Assembly: GCF_017303275.1 (NCBI RefSeq)
Contig: NZ_JAFKOJ010000007.1
Coordinates: 245,142 to 309,141, forward strand
Direction of reading: 5' to 3'
Length of the DNA stretch: 64,000 nucleotides
DNA from: Bacillus sp. NTK034
GTDB lineage: Bacteria > Bacillota > Bacilli > Bacillales > Cytobacillaceae
Shown here: positions 26,615-36,570 of the stretch, one piece after another
Layout of the letters: each line of letters opens with the position of its first letter
How positions within the stretch are numbered: position 1 is the stretch's first letter
The notes under the pieces: model-generated
What the model was told of the DNA's origin: nothing
The model's input: only the letters and a program-made list of their open reading frames with translations
The model's database searches: none
Program-made: the position numbers and the translations under genes

Positions 26615-26700
26615 TTTTGGAATATTTTTGGATATAGTCAATTTGATGTTGCGAAAGAAACTCTTTCGCTTCCTGGCGTTCAGTCAGGTCTGTACATCAT
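26615..26700 (-). pseudogene. Short glutaredoxin-family remnant
   Basis: The frame QEAKEFLSQHQIDYI is recognisable, and MYRPD precedes it in a shifted frame. This matches the active-site end of the glutaredoxin at 7915-8196. The CxxC codons are lost or frameshifted and the C-terminal half is absent. Confidence 0.55.
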
Positions 26701-27179
26701 ATTTAACATCATCAAAGGTTAAAATGATTTCATTACAGTATTTCCATGAAACGTTCACCAAAATTCCACTAATAACCGTATTGCATATCCTTTTATGGCT
26801 TTGCCCTTCCGTCGCTCAAAAAATTTATATTGCTGCAGCTGCAATAAGAACTAAGGAAAATAACTGCGGAATCCTTAATGCTTTGTAAGCATCAGACTGT
26901 CTGTTCTTAGACCTTCCAGAAAAAACTTCCAATTGAATACCAGATGACATAGACAAGAGATAATTCTCCATGCTTAAGCAGGACTCTCTAAAAGATAAGA
27001 AAATGGACTTGCACACTTTCATATTGAATTTTTTCGCAAGACATACTCCTCATGTACTTCCTTCTGTAATAATTTCTCCCTTTTATTGGGTAGCGCTGGA
27101 ATTACGTGTTTATCTGTACTATTATCGTAATCAGGAAAATTCAAAGTATTCTAAGAAGAAAAATTGAGTTGAAAAACAG
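26701..27179. other. Degenerate DNA without an intact gene
   Basis: Short open stretches occur on both strands, for example a hydrophobic one near 26825-26950 on the minus strand ending LFSLVLIAAAAI. None has a start, a ribosome binding site or a recognised domain. It reads as gene debris. Confidence 0.4.
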
Positions 27180-28239
27180 TCACTTTTTTTGTCCTCTTTT
27201 TAGCAAAAAAGTAATCATAAGACAAACTATAGTTCCTAAAATTAAAAAGTAGATTATTTGATATTCAATTGGAATAGAAGCGTTAGATTCTTTTCCGCCT
27301 TCATTTGAACTACTATTTTTTGAAATGATTTCGTCGTCCACAATATTTGTTGATACCTCTTCATTAGTCTCCTTGATCTGTTTAGATGATGCCTTTATAG
27401 GCGGTATCAGCGTTTTCGGATCTTAACACAACAGCGATTAATTCTGTACCATTTCTGTTTGCTGACCCTACTAGAGTATATCGTGATTCGTGTGTGAAAC
27501 CATTTTTGATACCGGTAGCCCCTTTGTATAAACCAAGTAATCGATTATGATTGATAACTTGCGGTTTCCCTTCCCAAGCTATGCCATATTCTTTGGCTTC
27601 GCTTTTTTCATGTTTCATTAAAGTATCTCTCCATAACTGTTCATTCCAGTTATACGTTTTGTGCTGCACCATCTCTTTAAAAATGGCGTTTTTCATAGCA
27701 TAGCGAGTTATAATGGCCATATCGTAGGCAGTGGTATAATGCTCATCGTTAGGAAGGCCGCTTGCGTTTGTAAAGTGGGAATTTTTTGCACCGATCGACT
27801 TTGCAAAGGACGTCATCTTCTGAGCAAAATCATTTTCATTTGTTGAGATATGTTCTGCTAGTGCTACTGCTCCATCATTTCCGGAATGGAGCATAATTCC
27901 ATATAAGAGATCTAACAGACTAATTTCGTCACCAGCTTGTAATGCTAAACTGCTTCCCTCCGTATTTTCCGCATGTTCAGAAACCGTTATGATCTCATTT
28001 AATACTCTTTCCTCGATGGAAATAATAGCTGTAATTATTTTGGTTATACTTGCTGGAAAATGCTGTTTATTCATATTTTTGTCTAAAAGGACTTTTCCCG
28101 TTTCTGCTTCCATAACTACCCAAGCATCTGCATTAATTTCATTTTGAATATTCTCTTTTGCATTGGCCAGTTCATTCCGCCAAATAAATAACAAGAAAAA
28201 TGGTAATGATAACAAACAAATAAATTTTTGCTTGATCAT
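27180..28239 (-). pseudogene. D-alanyl-D-alanine carboxypeptidase (PBP5/DacF type), frameshifted at the 3' end
   Basis: The uninterrupted part (28239-27382) has 285 residues: signal-like N-terminus, SxxK box ASITK, SGNDGAV box and KNG in the KTG position (TGIKNGFTHES). Such enzymes trim the terminal D-Ala of peptidoglycan stem peptides. After the stop at 27382 another frame continues without a break to 27180 and encodes a linker plus a membrane helix (YFLILGTIVCLMITFLLKR), the usual C-terminal anchor. One base has therefore been lost or gained near 27385-27410. The catalytic domain may still be made, but it would be released. Confidence 0.75.
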
Positions 28240-28458
28240 AGAGAATCTCCAATTAGGTTTTTATTAAATTCAATCACTTGTTACCTCCAATTTATATATT
28301 TCTATCTTTTCAAATATATGAAGGCAAACAAAAATATAGAATTCAATGTCTCTTAGATTTTTTAAGTCAAAAAATGAAAAATTAACCGTGGCTGTTGGTA
28401 TCCCGAACATTATACAGGTATATTAACCTATAAGAAGCTAATTAGCATTTATGCTTTA

Positions 28459-29064
28459 TTAGTCCATTTCCTTCACAAGTTTCTCAATCATTTCTCCATC
28501 CATGGGTCCAATGATTTTTTTATTGATCAACCCGTTGGAGTCAATCATATAGCTCGTAGGAATTGAGAGCGTTTGATAGGTTCTTCCTACGTCCCCATTT
28601 TCATCCAATGGAATTTGAAATGTTAAACGATAATCTTTGACAAAATTTTTAACTTGCTCGAGCTTGTTGCTGCCTCGCTCTAAATTTGTTAAATTAACAG
28701 CAATAATTTCAATATTTTGCTTTTTTGCGTTTGTTTTATAATAAGTTTCCATGTGAGGCATTTCAGCTTTGCATGGAGGGCACCATGACGCCCAGAAATT
28801 TAAAATGACTTTTTTTCCTTTATAATCAGAAAGCCTGATTGTTTTTCCTTCAAGGGTTTTTAATTCAAAATCCGGTGGAGCATCTCCTTCTGAAAGTCCC
28901 TCACTATTAGGAGCTATGGAGCCTTCGACACTTGCTATTTGGGTTATATTTTCTTCCAGTTCCCTGGCATTTTCTTTATTCTTACGTACTTCTTGAAAAA
29001 CATTTACAATGAAGATTCCAACAAGCATGGTAATTAACACAAGGCCGAAGATACTTTTTTTCAC
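28459..29064 (-). CDS. Membrane-anchored thiol-disulfide oxidoreductase (TlpA/ResA-like)
   Basis: It has 201 residues with one N-terminal membrane helix (residues ~6-22) and an extracytoplasmic thioredoxin fold. The active site is WASWCPPCKAEMPH, and the PTSYMIDSNG cis-Pro region follows. It would reduce or oxidise cysteines of exported proteins. It overlaps the membrane-protein gene upstream by 4 bp and belongs to an operon with a carboxypeptidase gene. Confidence 0.88.
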   Translation of the reverse strand: MKKSIFGLVLITMLVGIFIVNVFQEVRKNKENARELEENITQIASVEGSIAPNSEGLSEGDAPPDFELKTLEGKTIRLSDYKGKKVILNFWASWCPPCKAEMPHMETYYKTNAKKQNIEIIAVNLTNLERGSNKLEQVKNFVKDYRLTFQIPLDENGDVGRTYQTLSIPTSYMIDSNGLINKKIIGPMDGEMIEKLVKEMD

Positions 29065-29672
29065 TTAGTACCCCCCCTATTTTTCATTAAAAATGTAATG
29101 AATAAAACAAGCAATCCATATGTAGCCATTGGTACAGAAAGAAAATCAGCTTTTAGCGAATAAGCAAGTCCCTGTAAGAATGTAAACAAAATAATTATTT
29201 GCAGCATCCATTGTTGATTTTCTTTTTTTGAAATAGCTAATGAAAGAAAAACTAGATTGATAACAAACTGACTTATTGTTAGCCAGATCGTTGCTTGATT
29301 CAAAATCCCAATAATTAGTTCATAAACAGTTACAGTCCAAATCCAAGACAGAATGATTTCACCATACCATAAAATTAGTTTTCTCTTTTTATAGATTGTA
29401 TACAAAATTGCTACCGTAATCCCAAGCCAATACCCTTTTATACCTCCGTTAAAATAGAGAATGTTAGAGGGGTTATTTATTGTCAACTTGAAATCAAAAA
29501 TTACGACGCTCAGCTTCCACGTCAGAATAAAAGCAAAAATTACATTTCCATACCAATCTCCAACAGCTTTTTTTTTGTTTACAAATAAAAAAGCCGATGT
29601 TACTATGAAAGCTGCCAATATAGCTGCCCACGAGGCAGGTACCGTTACTGGCCCTACTGAAAACCATTTCAA
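29061..29672 (-). CDS. Multi-helix membrane protein coupled to the TlpA-like thioredoxin
   Basis: It has 203 residues with about six hydrophobic helices and very few cysteines. It resembles membrane proteins sometimes annotated as Lgt-like, but the catalytic residues of Lgt are not evident. It overlaps the thioredoxin gene by 4 bp, suggesting joint work, perhaps as its membrane partner. Function not assigned. Confidence 0.6.
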   Translation of the reverse strand: MKWFSVGPVTVPASWAAILAAFIVTSAFLFVNKKKAVGDWYGNVIFAFILTWKLSVVIFDFKLTINNPSNILYFNGGIKGYWLGITVAILYTIYKKRKLILWYGEIILSWIWTVTVYELIIGILNQATIWLTISQFVINLVFLSLAISKKENQQWMLQIIILFTFLQGLAYSLKADFLSVPMATYGLLVLFITFLMKNRGGTK

Positions 29673-29726
29673 TGGTCAATCCCCTCCTCCTCGATAGTAT
29701 ATTACTTAACGATCCTGGTATTTGTA

Positions 29727-30887
29727 TCACAGCCAACCTTTTCGCCTTCTCTTTTGATTAACCTTCTTCCTGAGAAGTAAAACACTGTAAGCCAGAGATA
29801 AAATCAATAAGCTTCCTTTGTATACATCTAGCCCAAGACTACTTTCTGTCGACTCCTTTTGTTTTCTGTTCAAGTCATCACTTTTTTTCTGAACATTTTC
29901 TAACTGAACGGAAGCTACTAATTCTTGATTTTGATCCATAATTTCCAATATCCCTTTTTCATCCACCTTATTTATTACACTTTCTTTGGAATCCTGTGTA
30001 AAATAAAAATCTTTTTTTGTTGAATACTGGTTATCATTCGCTGTAAATATAGTGCCCTTAGGGATATAGGATGTTTGATAATGATCAAAGCCGTAATCTA
30101 GTAATTCGATTGTATCGTTGTTAGCCATCTCCTGCGTAGAACTTTTCAATGTTACAACTATCAAACTAATATTATCCCTTTTGGCTGTCGTTATCAAAGT
30201 GTGTCCAGATTGATCAACAAATCCCGTTTTTCCACCTGTTATCCCCTCATATGGGTTTTCTCTCATAAGTTTATGATGAGTAAAAAGAGTTGTCTTCCAG
30301 GATTCCCCGATCCATTCTAACTCTTTTGTACCGAAGATTTGTCTGAACTCTTCATTATACATCGCGTACTGTGTTATTTTTGCTAAATCCTCAGCTGTTG
30401 TTACATGATTAGGGTTAAATAAACCATGTGGATTTTCATAATTTGTATTCTTCACTCCTAGCCTTTTTAAATAACTGTTCAAATTTTTTGCAAAAATCTC
30501 TACAGAACCATCTAAATGCTCTGCAATTGCTACACCAGCGTCATTTCCCGAATTTATTAATAAACCTTGAACGAGTTTCCTTAATTGGACCTTTTCTCCT
30601 TCTTCCAAATATACCCTTGTACCCTCAACTTGTCTGGCGTTCTTACTGACCGTGACAATATCATTAATATTTCCTTTTTCTAGTGCATATATTGCTGTAG
30701 TAACCTTTGTTAAACTTGCAGGGTACATTTTTTTACTAGAGTTTTTTTCAAATAAAACTGCTCCAGTTTTGGAGTCCATGAGAATGGCTGACTCACTTAA
30801 AATAGCAGGGTTATTCTCAGCAAAAGTCTTATCAGAAAAATAAAGGTTTGACGTAAATAGTATTAATAAAAGTATTTTAAGTTTCAT
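29727..30887 (-). CDS. D-alanyl-D-alanine carboxypeptidase (PBP5/DacF type)
   Basis: It has 386 residues: signal peptide, then S58-x-x-K61 (PASLTKVT), SGNDAGVA and GGKTGFVDQSG, the three catalytic boxes of serine DD-peptidases. The C-terminus holds a membrane helix (GSLLILSLAYSVLLL) followed by KKVNQKRRRKG, so it is anchored at the outer face of the membrane. It heads an operon with the membrane protein and thioredoxin, and a paralogue lies downstream. Confidence 0.9.
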   Translation of the reverse strand: MKLKILLLILFTSNLYFSDKTFAENNPAILSESAILMDSKTGAVLFEKNSSKKMYPASLTKVTTAIYALEKGNINDIVTVSKNARQVEGTRVYLEEGEKVQLRKLVQGLLINSGNDAGVAIAEHLDGSVEIFAKNLNSYLKRLGVKNTNYENPHGLFNPNHVTTAEDLAKITQYAMYNEEFRQIFGTKELEWIGESWKTTLFTHHKLMRENPYEGITGGKTGFVDQSGHTLITTAKRDNISLIVVTLKSSTQEMANNDTIELLDYGFDHYQTSYIPKGTIFTANDNQYSTKKDFYFTQDSKESVINKVDEKGILEIMDQNQELVASVQLENVQKKSDDLNRKQKESTESSLGLDVYKGSLLILSLAYSVLLLRKKVNQKRRRKGWL

Positions 30888-31127
30888 AATTCACCTGTTT
30901 TACTATCTTTAAGATTTTGAGTTTGGGATTTTTATCTTATCAGGAAACCTTTTGTCATCTAATAAGGCGTTTTTATATGACTAGGATACAAAGGGGATTA
31001 TAGTTTAAAAATGTGGAGAATTAGTGGAGAACAAAAATTTCCAATCTAGTCATGTGGGCTGGAGATATTCCCTAATTACATTGATATTTGGAAACCACGC
31101 ATGAATCCATTTGTATTTGTAGAGGAT
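30888..31127. other. Upstream region of the carboxypeptidase operon
   Basis: No gene was seen. It should contain the promoter of the operon that starts at 30887. Confidence 0.3.
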
Positions 31128-31173
31128 AAACCCTGACTTTTTTTTCATATTAAGACGAAAGAGTCAGGGTTTC
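31128..31173. terminator. Bidirectional hairpin
   Basis: AAACCCTGACT and AGTCAGGGTTT are complementary, with T runs on the inner and outer flanks. It ends a small open frame on the minus strand (31342-31145). Confidence 0.55.
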
Positions 31174-31342
31174 TAATAATTAAGATACATTCTTGTTCAA
31201 TAATCATTTTATACAACTTGCCAATGTCACGAATAAATACATCTCCCTCAAGGTCGTGTACATTAGGGAATATATTTTCTTCGCAACCATTTGAAATTTT
31301 CTCCCACAGATCTGGTGAGGTCATTCGAACATGTAAGTTCAA
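31145..31342 (-). CDS. Possible small protein or gene fragment
   Basis: It has 65 residues with an ordinary, soluble composition (WEKISNGCEENIFPNVHDLEG). The only starts are a TTG at 31342 and an internal ATG seven codons later, both without a convincing ribosome binding site. The stop overlaps a terminator hairpin, which argues for a once-real gene. It may be a truncated gene. Family not recognised. Confidence 0.3.
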   Translation of the reverse strand: MNLHVRMTSPDLWEKISNGCEENIFPNVHDLEGDVFIRDIGKLYKMIIEQECILIIRNPDSFVLI

Positions 31343-31681
31343 TAGAAGTCTTTATTTGTTTAAATTGAAATTTTTTTCATTCGACTACTTTTTAACCATG
31401 CCTTCCATTTTTACTTTATCCTCATTCATCCCACATTTATTGAAGTTTGATTAGATAGTGAATCTACACTTATGCCTCCAGACTTAAGGGTAACATTGAA
31501 TCTGTGTTGTTCCATTTGTTTCATAAACTGATTTATCCTTTTAATTACAATTGGATAAGGCTACCCATCCTAGGGTACGGAAAATATACACTTTTTCACG
31601 GGCATTACGTTTATGGTCCCCAACAGCTTTTAATTACTTCAGAATAGGAAGAAACTTGACCTTTATAGGTTTTTCCTTTAA

Positions 31682-33904
31682 CTATGCTCTTAATAATCTT
31701 GCGTTTATAGCAACGACTATCGTACTCAGAGACATAAGAATGGCTCCAATCGCAGGACTTAGCACAAATCCAGCTTTATAGAATAATCCTGAGGCTAACG
31801 GAATCGCAATTATATTGTATCCCGCACCCCACCAAAGGTTTTGAACCATCTTTCTGTATGTCTTTCTGGATAATTCAATGATTTCCACTACATCCTGTGG
31901 GTTGCTATTGACTAGGATTACATCAGCTGTCTCAATCGCTACATCGGTTCCGGCTCCAATCGCAATCCCTACGTCGGCATTCACTAGGGCTGGTGCATCA
32001 TTCACACCATCACCTGTCATAGCGACTTTCTTATTTTTCTGCTTAATTTCATTTACTTTGTTTGCCTTTTCATGAGGCAATACTTCAGCGTAAACTTCGT
32101 CTAATCCAATTTGCTTTCCTACATAATTTGCGACCTGTTTGTTATCACCTGTTAGCATGATGGATTCTATACCCATTTCCTTTAAATCCTGTATGGCTTT
32201 TTTTGCACTTTCTCTAATTTTATCGGCAAGTGCAATCATACCAGCAAATTTTCCTTCAATGACAGCGAAAATCACTGTCTTTCCTTCCGATGAAAGTCCC
32301 TTGTATTTTTCTTCAGGATAAGGAATGTTATGTTCCTTCATATACCCTGGACTAACCGCAAGGACCTCTTTTCCATTTACTTTTCCTTTGAGCCCCTTAC
32401 CTTGAATATATTCAAATTCTTCAGGTTCGGGTATTTTTATCTCTTTTTCTTTTACACTGTTCAATATCCCTCTGGCTATTGGATGTTCAGATTGTCCCTC
32501 TATTGATGAAACCATTTTCAATACTGTATCATCGGTATAGCCATCGGCAACGATTAGGTCTGTTATTCCAAATTCACCCTTAGTCAACGTCCCTGTCTTA
32601 TCAAATACAACTGCATTAATTCTCCTTGCTTCCTCGAATTGCGTGCGATTGCGAATGAGCAAACCTTTTTTAGCTGAGATAGCTGTAGAGGTAGCTATAA
32701 CTAAAGGAACTGCTAATCCAAGTGCATGAGGACATGCAATAATCATCACTGTAACCATGCGTTCTAAAGCATAGTTAAAGGTGAAACCAGATAAAAGCCA
32801 ACCAACCAAAGTTAAAATACCAGTTCCTAATGCAATATAAAATAGCCATTTGGCTGCTCTATTGGAGAGATCTTGTGCTCTTGATTTTGATTCTTGTGCT
32901 TCCTGAACCATTTTAACGACTTGCGAAAGATAGCTTTCTTCACCTATATTTTTGACTTCTATCGTTAGTGAGCCATCACCGTTTACGGATCCTCCCGTTA
33001 CTTCATGCTCTTGTGATTTTTCCACTGGAACCGACTCTCCAGTTAACATGGATTCATCTATCGTGGAGCGTCCTTTTTTAATGATACCATCCACTGGAAT
33101 CCTTTCTCCTGGCTTGACCAACACCTTGTCACCTGGTTTTAAGTCTGATACAGGGACATCAACAGTCTCCTCATCTGTGATTTTATGTGCGTCAGAGGGC
33201 ATTAATTTGACAAGCTGTTCTAAAGCGTTTGAAGCCCCCATCACGGACTTCATCTCAAGCCAATGCCCTAAAAGCATGATATCTATCAACGTGACCAGTT
33301 CCCAATAATAATCCATTCCTTCTAATCCTAAAACAGTCAATGTACTGTACAGATAAGCAACGACTATCGCTAAAGCAATTAGAGTCATCATTCCAGGCCT
33401 TTTTTGTCTTATCTCATCAGTGGCTCCTTTTAAAAATGGATAGCCCCCATAAATGAATACAAATGATGAAAGTGAAAATAGCATAATTGAATCAAATGGA
33501 AAAGTGAATTCAAAACCGAATAGTGATTGTATCATAGGTGAGAGGAAAAAGATTGGTAAAGAAACGACAAGTGATATATAAAAACGTTTCTTGAAATCTT
33601 CTACCATATGACCATGGTGAGCTCCATGTCCTCCATTCCCACCACCATGTTCATGATTGCTGTTACCGTGTTGATGTTTATGGCTATCATGCATTTCAGT
33701 ATGTTCTTCATTCATTACATAGTTGTGGTGGCTATGATCATGATGGGTCATATGACTTTTGTGTTTGTTGCTGTCATGATCGCTGTGTTCATGATTGTCT
33801 TTGTGTACATCGGATTGACCTCTATGATTAGGAGTGATAGGATCTTCAATCTTACTACTATGATATTTAGCGTTTGAATTATGGTTTCGATGTTCTGTTG
33901 TCAT
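31682..33904 (-). CDS. copB: CopB-type copper/silver-exporting P1B ATPase with His-rich N-terminus
   Basis: It has 740 residues. The first ~95 are full of His (HDHSHHNY, HEHGGGNGGHGAHHGH), a metal-binding tail instead of CxxC domains. The membrane metal site is CPHALGL near residue 390, the CPH type associated with Cu(II)/Ag(I) export. TGES near 288, DKTGT near 433 and TGDGVNDAP complete the ATPase. The start has GAGAAAGGAG upstream. An operator-like repeat precedes it, and a multicopper oxidase is encoded divergently. Confidence 0.92.
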   Translation of the reverse strand: MTTEHRNHNSNAKYHSSKIEDPITPNHRGQSDVHKDNHEHSDHDSNKHKSHMTHHDHSHHNYVMNEEHTEMHDSHKHQHGNSNHEHGGGNGGHGAHHGHMVEDFKKRFYISLVVSLPIFFLSPMIQSLFGFEFTFPFDSIMLFSLSSFVFIYGGYPFLKGATDEIRQKRPGMMTLIALAIVVAYLYSTLTVLGLEGMDYYWELVTLIDIMLLGHWLEMKSVMGASNALEQLVKLMPSDAHKITDEETVDVPVSDLKPGDKVLVKPGERIPVDGIIKKGRSTIDESMLTGESVPVEKSQEHEVTGGSVNGDGSLTIEVKNIGEESYLSQVVKMVQEAQESKSRAQDLSNRAAKWLFYIALGTGILTLVGWLLSGFTFNYALERMVTVMIIACPHALGLAVPLVIATSTAISAKKGLLIRNRTQFEEARRINAVVFDKTGTLTKGEFGITDLIVADGYTDDTVLKMVSSIEGQSEHPIARGILNSVKEKEIKIPEPEEFEYIQGKGLKGKVNGKEVLAVSPGYMKEHNIPYPEEKYKGLSSEGKTVIFAVIEGKFAGMIALADKIRESAKKAIQDLKEMGIESIMLTGDNKQVANYVGKQIGLDEVYAEVLPHEKANKVNEIKQKNKKVAMTGDGVNDAPALVNADVGIAIGAGTDVAIETADVILVNSNPQDVVEIIELSRKTYRKMVQNLWWGAGYNIIAIPLASGLFYKAGFVLSPAIGAILMSLSTIVVAINARLLRA

Positions 33905-33984
33905 TTTTTCTTCTCCTTTCTCTCATTGCGATTTCTAATACTTTTCTCAAATTAAATTAAATTGATACAGTTAAGTGTATTTAC

Positions 33985-34003
33985 TATACCCCATATAGGT
34001 ATA
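33985..34003. promoter_or_regulatory. Operator-like inverted repeat upstream of copB
   Basis: TATACC-N7-GGTATA, about 80 bp before copB. The same ATACC-N7-GGTAT layout stands before copA (62450-62466), so one copper repressor, probably CsoR, may read both. Confidence 0.55.
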
Positions 34004-34514
34004 CTATAAACAAACAGAGATAATACAGGATTGGATGGAAAGTATTTATTGTAATAAATTTACATACATCAAACTAAATTTTCGATAATTAAATTATCGT
34101 GTCAAACAAAATACAAACAGGCTGCTTTGAAATAGACGCTTCCTTTATTCTTTTTCGGAGTTTCTAGTAGTCTTAAAAGTAAAGGTGTTTGAGTATATAA
34201 AATGGAGTAAAAATTGAAACCACGAATGAGGTTCATCATTTAAAGAATAATAAAGGAAGATGAATCAAAGATCAGGAACACTTTCGATAGGATATGTGAC
34301 AACTTACATTTTTTGAGGGAGAGTAACTAGTGGCTATCAAAAGTTCTTAATAAGATGCCTAATCATAAAGAAATTTGCAGGATTCGAGGCATATGGTAAT
34401 TCTTCGAAGAAGGTGGCTAAAAAATTTGTTGATGCAGGGTTTAAGGATGTCCTCTGGATATGATGATGCTTTTTTCCCTTGCAAATATAACAGCTTACGT
34501 TTTTACAGCACATT
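34004..34514. other. Gene-free stretch with possible rhodanese debris
   Basis: A small perfect inverted repeat (CGATAAT-N3-ATTATCG) lies at 34083-34099. Near 34390-34450 the + strand encodes SSKKVAKKFVDAGFKDV, which resembles the end of a rhodanese domain but lacks the rest. No intact gene. Confidence 0.35.
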
Positions 34515-34775
34515 ATCCCATTGCCATAGGTGCTGGTACGGATGTTGCTATTGAAACGGCTGATGTCTTCTTAGTAAATATTAATCAAAACGATATACTC
34601 AATATTCTCAAGTTCTTAACCTACTTCACGAAAGATGTTCCTTAATTTAGTTTGAACAGCAGGCTACAACATTTTTGCCATACCTTTTACCGCAGGTGCT
34701 CTGATTAGTTTAGGATTCGTTATTACATCAGCAATTTTTAGGCAGTTATTATGTCGCTAAATACTATTATTTGTT
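34515..34775 (+). pseudogene. C-terminal remnant of a second CopB-like ATPase
   Basis: The + strand reads IAIGAGTDVAIETADVFLVN, then after a frame change AGYNIFAIPFTAGALISLG and AIFRQLLCR-like debris. This matches the last ~100 residues of the CopB at 31682-33904. The phosphorylation and metal-site parts are gone. Confidence 0.75.
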
Positions 34776-34839
34776 CCAAAAATACTCAATTATTAAAGAT
34801 TGATTAACAGGTGAAATTAACTAAATGGAGGCAAGGATA

Positions 34840-36387
34840 ATGAGAAGTAAGAAACTAATTATAGGTCTAGTTACTTTAATTACAGTTTTTGTTCTATCAG
34901 CTTGTACTGGAAATAACGAAAATAAAACAGCACCCAATAATAACTCAGAAACGAAGAATGAGTCAAATGAAAATATGGATATGAATGGAGAGTCCATGGA
35001 AGGAATGAATCATTCCAAGATGGATAAAGACACGACGGAGGGGCATATGAGCCACGACAAGGTGGTGAGTTTAAACAACTCCACCGGGGGAAATGAATTG
35101 AAAATGCCTCCAGTGCTTGAAAGCGATAATGAAAAAGAAGTGTTATACACTGTTCGAGCCCAAGAAGGAAATACTGAAATATTCGATGGTACCAAAACGA
35201 AAACATATGGATACAACGGGAAATTTTTAGGACCGGTGCTTCGTCTTAGCAAAGGTGATAATGTGAAAATCAGATTGATAAATGAGCTGGATGAGGTGAC
35301 AACTTTTCATTGGCACGGGCTGGAAGTACCGGGGGAAGTAGATGGTGGACCTCATAATGTACTTAAACCGGAAGAAGAAAAAGTGATTGAATTTGAAGTA
35401 ACACAAGAAGCGTCAACGTTATGGTTTCATCCCCATCCAAAAGGAAACACCGCTGAACAGGTTTACAATGGACTTGCAGGATTGATTTATATTGAAGATG
35501 ACAATTCAAAGAGTCTCGGATTACCAAATAAGTATGGGAAGAATGATATTCCTTTGATTTTCCAAGATAAAACATTTGATGATAAGAAACAATTGAATTA
35601 CAGTGCTGCAATGAATGAAGACGGAACAATCGGTGAAACGTTATTGATCAATGGGACGATGAATCCGAAATTGACTGTAAAGAAAGAAAAGGTTCGTCTT
35701 CGTCTATTAAATGGGTCCAATGCGAGGAATTACACATTTAAATTGAATACAGGTGATTCCTTTGTGCAAGTTGCAACTGATGGAGGTTTCTTGAATGGAC
35801 CAGTGACATTGAAAGAAATTACACTGACACCATCTGAACGGGCGGAAATAGTTGTTGATTTTTCAAAGCTTAATACAGAAAAAGACTTGGCGTTAATAAA
35901 TGCGGATGGATCGATCCTTTTACCATTTGAGGTTTCTGATCAAAGCGGAGAGGACAGCAGCACTCCGGCAAAGTTGAATAATTTTTCAATAACAAACAAA
36001 GAGATGAACTTGTCAGTTACAAAGAAGGTGGAATTCTTTGGGATGATGGACAAGGTAACGATAAATGGAAAGAAATTTGATGCGGAAAGAATTGATTTCA
36101 CGCAAAAGCAAGGGGTCACTGAAGTGTGGGAATTTTTCAACAAACCGGACGCTATGGGAGGAATGATTCATCCAGTCCACATTCATGGAACTCAATTTAA
36201 AATAATCTCAAGAAATGGGGAAGAACCACCTGAAAATGAGAGGGGCTGGAAGGACAGTTTTTCCTTAAAACCAGATGAGAGAGTAAAAATTGCTATACAA
36301 TTTAAGTATAAGGGCGTGTATATGTTCCATTGCCATATTCTTGAACATGAAGATAACGGAATGATGGCTCAGGTAAAGGTGGAATAA
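34840..36387 (+). CDS. Multicopper oxidase, lipoprotein type
   Basis: It oxidises Cu(I) or other substrates with O2 outside the membrane. It has 515 residues from the ATG at 34840, which has GGAGG eight bases upstream; an earlier ATG at 34825 contains that site and is less likely. Lipobox LSAC ends the signal peptide and is followed by a Met/His-rich linker (MEGMNHSKMDKD). All four copper motifs are present: HWHGLEV, WFHPHPKG, HPVHIHG and the C-terminal HCHILEHEDNGMM, whose last Met is the axial type 1 ligand. It is divergent from copB. Confidence 0.92.
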   Translation: MRSKKLIIGLVTLITVFVLSACTGNNENKTAPNNNSETKNESNENMDMNGESMEGMNHSKMDKDTTEGHMSHDKVVSLNNSTGGNELKMPPVLESDNEKEVLYTVRAQEGNTEIFDGTKTKTYGYNGKFLGPVLRLSKGDNVKIRLINELDEVTTFHWHGLEVPGEVDGGPHNVLKPEEEKVIEFEVTQEASTLWFHPHPKGNTAEQVYNGLAGLIYIEDDNSKSLGLPNKYGKNDIPLIFQDKTFDDKKQLNYSAAMNEDGTIGETLLINGTMNPKLTVKKEKVRLRLLNGSNARNYTFKLNTGDSFVQVATDGGFLNGPVTLKEITLTPSERAEIVVDFSKLNTEKDLALINADGSILLPFEVSDQSGEDSSTPAKLNNFSITNKEMNLSVTKKVEFFGMMDKVTINGKKFDAERIDFTQKQGVTEVWEFFNKPDAMGGMIHPVHIHGTQFKIISRNGEEPPENERGWKDSFSLKPDERVKIAIQFKYKGVYMFHCHILEHEDNGMMAQVKVE

Positions 36388-36430
36388 ACCTCAATCAAAA
36401 AATATTTAGTGGTCCGAAATGTATGGAAAA

Positions 36431-36467
36431 AAGCCCAATTTCTAAATGCTGAGAAATTGGGCTTTGT
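36431..36467 (+). terminator. Terminator after the multicopper oxidase
   Basis: AAGCCCAATTTCT and AGAAATTGGGCTT pair perfectly. An almost identical hairpin recurs at 51951-51985. Confidence 0.8.
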
Positions 36468-36570
36468 AAATACGAGATAATCTGGTGGTATCCTAAATGA
36501 GGAAATATAATAAATGAGAAATATAAAAACGACAATATGACTCCATCATTATCGTCGTTCACCTAAATAA

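Noticed and set aside
33608..33877. Open frame on the + strand opposite the copB N-terminus
   Set aside because: It is the antisense of the His-rich codons of copB and has a Met/Val/Ile-only pattern with no ribosome binding site.
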